From DASPOF01 sp035626155 (GTDB taxonomy: Bacteria; Desulfobacterota; Binatia; Binatales; Binataceae), in the NCBI GenBank assembly GCA_035626155.1, contig DASPOF010000130.1, positions 1 through 11,503 of the forward strand: a stretch of DNA of 11,503 nucleotides, read 5' to 3'. Position numbers and translations under genes: made by a program. This document shows, piece after piece, positions 8,973 through 11,503 of this stretch (position 1 is its first letter; every line of letters starts with the position of its first letter). The notes beneath the pieces are model-generated. The model saw nothing but the letters and a program-made list of their open reading frames with translations. It did not search any database and had not been told where the DNA came from.

Positions 8973-10163
8973 TTGAAATTCGCGATACCCAGAATCACCA
9001 TTCTCGACCGCTACGTCGCCCGCGAGGTGCTTGGGCCGTTCGCGGTGGGCGTGGGCCTGCTTACCTTCGCCCTCGTGACCGGCCGGCTCCTCAAGCTGAC
9101 CGAGATGGTGGTCAATCACGGCGTGTCACTGGCCGACGTGGCGAAGCTCATCCTGTTGATCATGCCGGCCTTCCTCGAATTGACGCTCGGGATGGCCGTG
9201 CTGCTGGGTGTTCTGATGGGCTTCGGCCGCATGTCCGCGGACCAGGAGATGACCGCGGCGCGAGCCTGCGGCGTCAGCCTCTACCGGCTGGCGGTGCCGG
9301 TGATAGCGGTTTCGATCGTCGTGTACGCGGTCGCGACCTGGTTCGCGTTCTCGTTGCGGCCGTGGTCCAATTCGCGCCTCCACGACCTGATCTATTATCT
9401 TACCCGAACCAAGGCATCGGCGGGTCTCAAGGAAAAGACATTCAACGATAACGTGCCGGGGATCATCATTTATGTGGACCAGGTCTCCGACAACGGCGCG
9501 ACGCTCAAAGGCGTCATGATCTGCGACTCGCGCAACCCGCAGCAGCAGAACTCGATCATTGCGCACCGCGGCATCATGTTCTCCGACCAGGGGCATGGCT
9601 CCACTACGCTCAGGCTCTTCGACGGGTCGATCTTCGGCACGGAGAGCACCAGCGACCAGAGCCACGTCACGAGCTTCCGCATCTACGACCTCAGCATCCG
9701 GTCCAAAGAGGCAATCGACCTCGCCGATCGCGATCCCGGGGAGCTGTCGTACCTGGATCTGAAGGCGCGAATAGCGACGGCGCGCGCTTCCGGCAAAGCC
9801 GACTACGAGTCCGAGACGGAACTGGCCGGCAAGTATACGGTTCCGCTGGCTACCCTGATGTTCGCGCTGCTCGGAATCTCGCTCGGGATCAAGCCGGCGC
9901 GCGGCGGCCATTCAGAGCGTTTCGGCGTAAGCGTGGCCCTGTTCTTCCTCTATTACGGCGTGATGCGGGTGGGCAAAACGTTTGCGGAGCACGGGCGCCT
10001 AGGCGCGTTCGCCGCGATGAGCCTGCCGGACATCCTGTTCGCCGTCCTTGCGGTGTGGCTTTTTGTCCGCGCCGCGACAGACAAGGGCAACCAGGGGCGC
10101 GGCCCGGGCGACGTGCTGTGGGATCTCGTCGAGCGCTACGGGCGCAGCAGGCAGGCCGCATGA
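8973..10163 (+). CDS. lptF: LPS export ABC transporter permease LptF
   Basis: LptF pairs with LptG and the ATPase LptB to pull lipopolysaccharide from the inner membrane and pass it to the LptC/LptA bridge. Read from TTG at 8973 it has 396 residues. ILDRYVAREVLGPF leads into TM1, a hydrophobic block from LILLIMPAFLELTLGMAVLL to LMGFGRMSADQEMTAARACG (the conserved permease coupling region), and a further helix (VPVIAVSIVVYAVATWFAFS). A periplasmic jellyroll-type domain spans about residues 150-280, followed by three C-terminal helices including FGVSVALFFLYYGVMRVGK. The frame is open back to an ATG at 8871, but those 34 residues do not look like LptF and would carry the start back onto the rlmB start codon. 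TTG is preferred with moderate certainty. Its stop overlaps lptG by 4 bases. Confidence 0.93.
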   Translation: MKFAIPRITILDRYVAREVLGPFAVGVGLLTFALVTGRLLKLTEMVVNHGVSLADVAKLILLIMPAFLELTLGMAVLLGVLMGFGRMSADQEMTAARACGVSLYRLAVPVIAVSIVVYAVATWFAFSLRPWSNSRLHDLIYYLTRTKASAGLKEKTFNDNVPGIIIYVDQVSDNGATLKGVMICDSRNPQQQNSIIAHRGIMFSDQGHGSTTLRLFDGSIFGTESTSDQSHVTSFRIYDLSIRSKEAIDLADRDPGELSYLDLKARIATARASGKADYESETELAGKYTVPLATLMFALLGISLGIKPARGGHSERFGVSVALFFLYYGVMRVGKTFAEHGRLGAFAAMSLPDILFAVLAVWLFVRAATDKGNQGRGPGDVLWDLVERYGRSRQAA

Positions 10164-11260
10164 CGCTTCGCCCGCGCCTGTCGCCGGTGATGGATCGCTT
10201 CCTGGCCGGCCAGTTCTTCGGGTCGTTCGCGGCCTGCCTGGCGGCATTCACCGTGGCCTACCTGCTGGGCGACATGTTCGACCGGTTCAACGATCTGGTC
10301 CGCTATGGCGGCATCGGAGTCCTCGGCCTGGAATATTTCGCGCTCAAGATTCCCCTGATAGTTTCCCAGGTGCTTCCCGTCGCGTGCCTGGCGGGCGTGC
10401 TGCTCGGATTCGCGATTCTCAACCGCTCGGGGGAAGTGCTCGCCTGTCAGCAGTTGGGAATCAGCCGGCTGGAAATGGCGATCCCGGTACTGGTCGTTTC
10501 GGTCGTGCTCTCGATCTTCGACTTCGCGCTGAGCGAGACCATCGTGCCGATGGCGACTCACGAGGCGAAGTACCTCTACGAAGTGGAACTCAAGAAGCGC
10601 CAACTGCAAGGCGTGTTTGCCGACCGGCGCATCTGGGTGCGCCTGCACGACGGCTTTGCCTCCGCCGACTCCTACGACAAGCGGCGCCGGATGCTTTACG
10701 GCGTGACCGTCTATCGCCTCGACGATCAGTACTCGATCAAGGACATCGTGCACGCCGAGAGCGCGGTCTGGAAGGCCAACCAATGGCTGCCCGAGGGCCT
10801 GCACACGTTCAAAGTGGAGCACAACGGCGCGGTCACGCCGAGCGATAAAGCGCTCCTGCGCCTCGGACTCAAGCCGGCCGATTTCAACATCCTGCGTCTG
10901 GAGCCCGACGAGTTCAGCCTCTGGGAACTGAACGACTACATCGTGAGCTTGCGCAAGAAGGGACTCGACCCAGGCAGTTACCTGGTCGATCGCGACCTCA
11001 AGTACGCGATGCCGGTTGCGTGCCTGATCATGGTCGCGCTCGGGATGTCACTGAGTCTCGATCCGTTGCCGCGCAAGCTCAGCCTGGGCCGCAGCTTTGG
11101 AATGGCGATCGCTTTCGGATTCGGTTACTGGCTCGCATTCGGGATCACGTCGTCGTTCGGGCATTCGGGGCTGCTGCCGGCATGGGTCAGCGCATGGTTG
11201 CCGAACGCGACCTTCGTGCTGATTGCCGCCTCGATTTTCCTGTTCGGCGAGGAACACTGA
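10160..11260 (+). CDS. lptG: LPS export ABC transporter permease LptG
   Basis: LptG is the partner permease of LptF in the LptB2FG transporter. The 366-residue product begins MTLRPRLSPVMDRFLAGQFF and runs into TM1 with the family-typical YLLGDMFDRFNDLV segment. The membrane block PLIVSQVLPVACLAGVLLGF and the cytoplasmic coupling stretch NRSGEVLACQQLGISRLEM follow. A periplasmic beta-rich domain spans about residues 125-260. Three C-terminal helices follow, with MPVACLIMVALGMSLSL and FGFGYWLAFGITSSFGHSG. The start ATG overlaps the lptF stop (ATGA), a sign of translational coupling. A second in-frame ATG at 10190 would remove only ten residues. Length matches the family (about 355-365). A stem-loop directly follows the stop. 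Confidence 0.95.
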   Translation: MTLRPRLSPVMDRFLAGQFFGSFAACLAAFTVAYLLGDMFDRFNDLVRYGGIGVLGLEYFALKIPLIVSQVLPVACLAGVLLGFAILNRSGEVLACQQLGISRLEMAIPVLVVSVVLSIFDFALSETIVPMATHEAKYLYEVELKKRQLQGVFADRRIWVRLHDGFASADSYDKRRRMLYGVTVYRLDDQYSIKDIVHAESAVWKANQWLPEGLHTFKVEHNGAVTPSDKALLRLGLKPADFNILRLEPDEFSLWELNDYIVSLRKKGLDPGSYLVDRDLKYAMPVACLIMVALGMSLSLDPLPRKLSLGRSFGMAIAFGFGYWLAFGITSSFGHSGLLPAWVSAWLPNATFVLIAASIFLFGEEH

Positions 11261-11285
11261 CGATCGCCTCGTATCGGGGCGATCG
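11261..11285 (+). other. Hairpin immediately after lptG
   Basis: CGATCGCC (11261-11268) pairs perfectly with GGCGATCG (11278-11285) around a 9-nt loop, beginning at the first base after the lptG stop codon. No T-run follows, so it is not a standard intrinsic terminator. It may protect the 3' end of the lptFG message or act as a weak terminator. Confidence 0.35.
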
Positions 11286-11393
11286 CGCGGGTGGCCATGA
11301 TGAACGCATCGGAGCAATGCGGGTGAGGGAAATGCCACTGCCGGAACCAGCGCGGGGAATTCGCCGCATGCGCGCGCCGGCGGGACCGCAACG

Positions 11394-11503
11394 ATGACGA
11401 GGCTCGATGAAATCGCGGGCGCTCTCGCCCAGGCGTCGCTGGACGGATGGCTCTTCTACGACTTTCGCTCAAGCGACCCGATCGCCTACCGCGTGCTTGG
11501 GCT
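11394..11503 (+). CDS. M24-family (Xaa-Pro) peptidase, N-terminal fragment
   Basis: From ATG at 11394 the frame is open to the window edge and gives 36 residues. It starts MTRLDEIAGALAQASLDGW and continues LFYDFRSSDPIAYRVLG. The DGWLFYDFR...NPIA-type opening is characteristic of aminopeptidase P/Xaa-Pro peptidase proteins with a creatinase N-terminal domain. Those proteins are metallopeptidases that cut next to proline. The catalytic pita-bread domain lies outside the window, so activity cannot be judged. It starts 133 nt after lptG with no strong Shine-Dalgarno. The family call rests on a short N-terminal resemblance. Confidence 0.65.
   Translation, partial: MTRLDEIAGALAQASLDGWLFYDFRSSDPIAYRVLG

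Noticed and set aside
9126..9911. A 261-codon minus-strand frame within lptF
   Set aside because: It is an antisense shadow of a clearly recognised gene, with no recognisable domains and low-complexity composition.
11317..11397. A 26-codon frame ending in ATGA overlap with the M24 peptidase start
   Set aside because: No ribosome binding site, no recognisable family, and composition like the rest of the non-coding gap; the ATGA overlap alone is weak evidence.

Overview
The window is a GC-rich (about 60% or more by eye) bacterial chromosome segment holding the conserved transcription/translation locus tRNAs-rpmG-trpT-secE-nusG-rplKAJL-rpoB on the minus strand. rlmB lies upstream of it, and a divergent plus-strand lptF-lptG pair is followed by the first codons of an M24 (Xaa-Pro) peptidase. 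The LptF/LptG pair indicates a Gram-negative, LPS-exporting bacterium. RpoB and the ribosomal proteins read like those of deltaproteobacterial or Desulfobacterota/Binatota-type lineages. That placement is an impression from protein wording, not a phylogeny. Nothing suggests a plasmid, phage or mobile element.

Layout, read along the minus strand from right to left: rlmB (8872-8024); a sigma70-type promoter (7977-7949); tRNA-Thr(TGT), tRNA-Tyr(GTA), tRNA-Gly(TCC), tRNA-Thr(GGT); rpmG (GTG start); tRNA-Trp(CCA); secE; nusG; rplK (GTG start); rplA; rplJ; rplL; and rpoB, which runs uninterrupted from 3750 off the left edge (1250 codons visible, roughly the last tenth missing). On the plus strand are lptF (about 8973-10163), lptG (10160-11260, overlapping lptF by 4 bases) and the start of an M24-family peptidase from 11394. 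No gene-free stretch exceeds 200 bases. The longest are rplL-rpoB (193 nt, structured), secE-nusG (156 nt), lptG-peptidase (133 nt), rplJ-rplL (117 nt) and the rlmB/lptF divergent gap (about 100 nt).

The minus-strand genes form one functional block. The tRNAs, ribosomal proteins L33, L11, L1, L10 and L7/L12, the elongation/coupling factor NusG, the translocon subunit SecE and the RNA polymerase beta subunit are all growth-linked. They may be read largely from the promoter in front of the tRNA cluster. The lptF-lptG pair encodes the membrane half of the ABC transporter that extracts LPS from the inner membrane.

I see no new biological system here. The points worth a second look are regulatory or architectural: tandem hairpins with T-runs between rplL and rpoB; a 17-nt rplA-rplJ junction that leaves no room for an L10 leader; the absence of tuf from its usual place after the Thr-Tyr-Gly-Thr tRNA cluster; mixed CCA encoding among neighbouring tRNA genes; and a small direct repeat beside the tRNA promoter.
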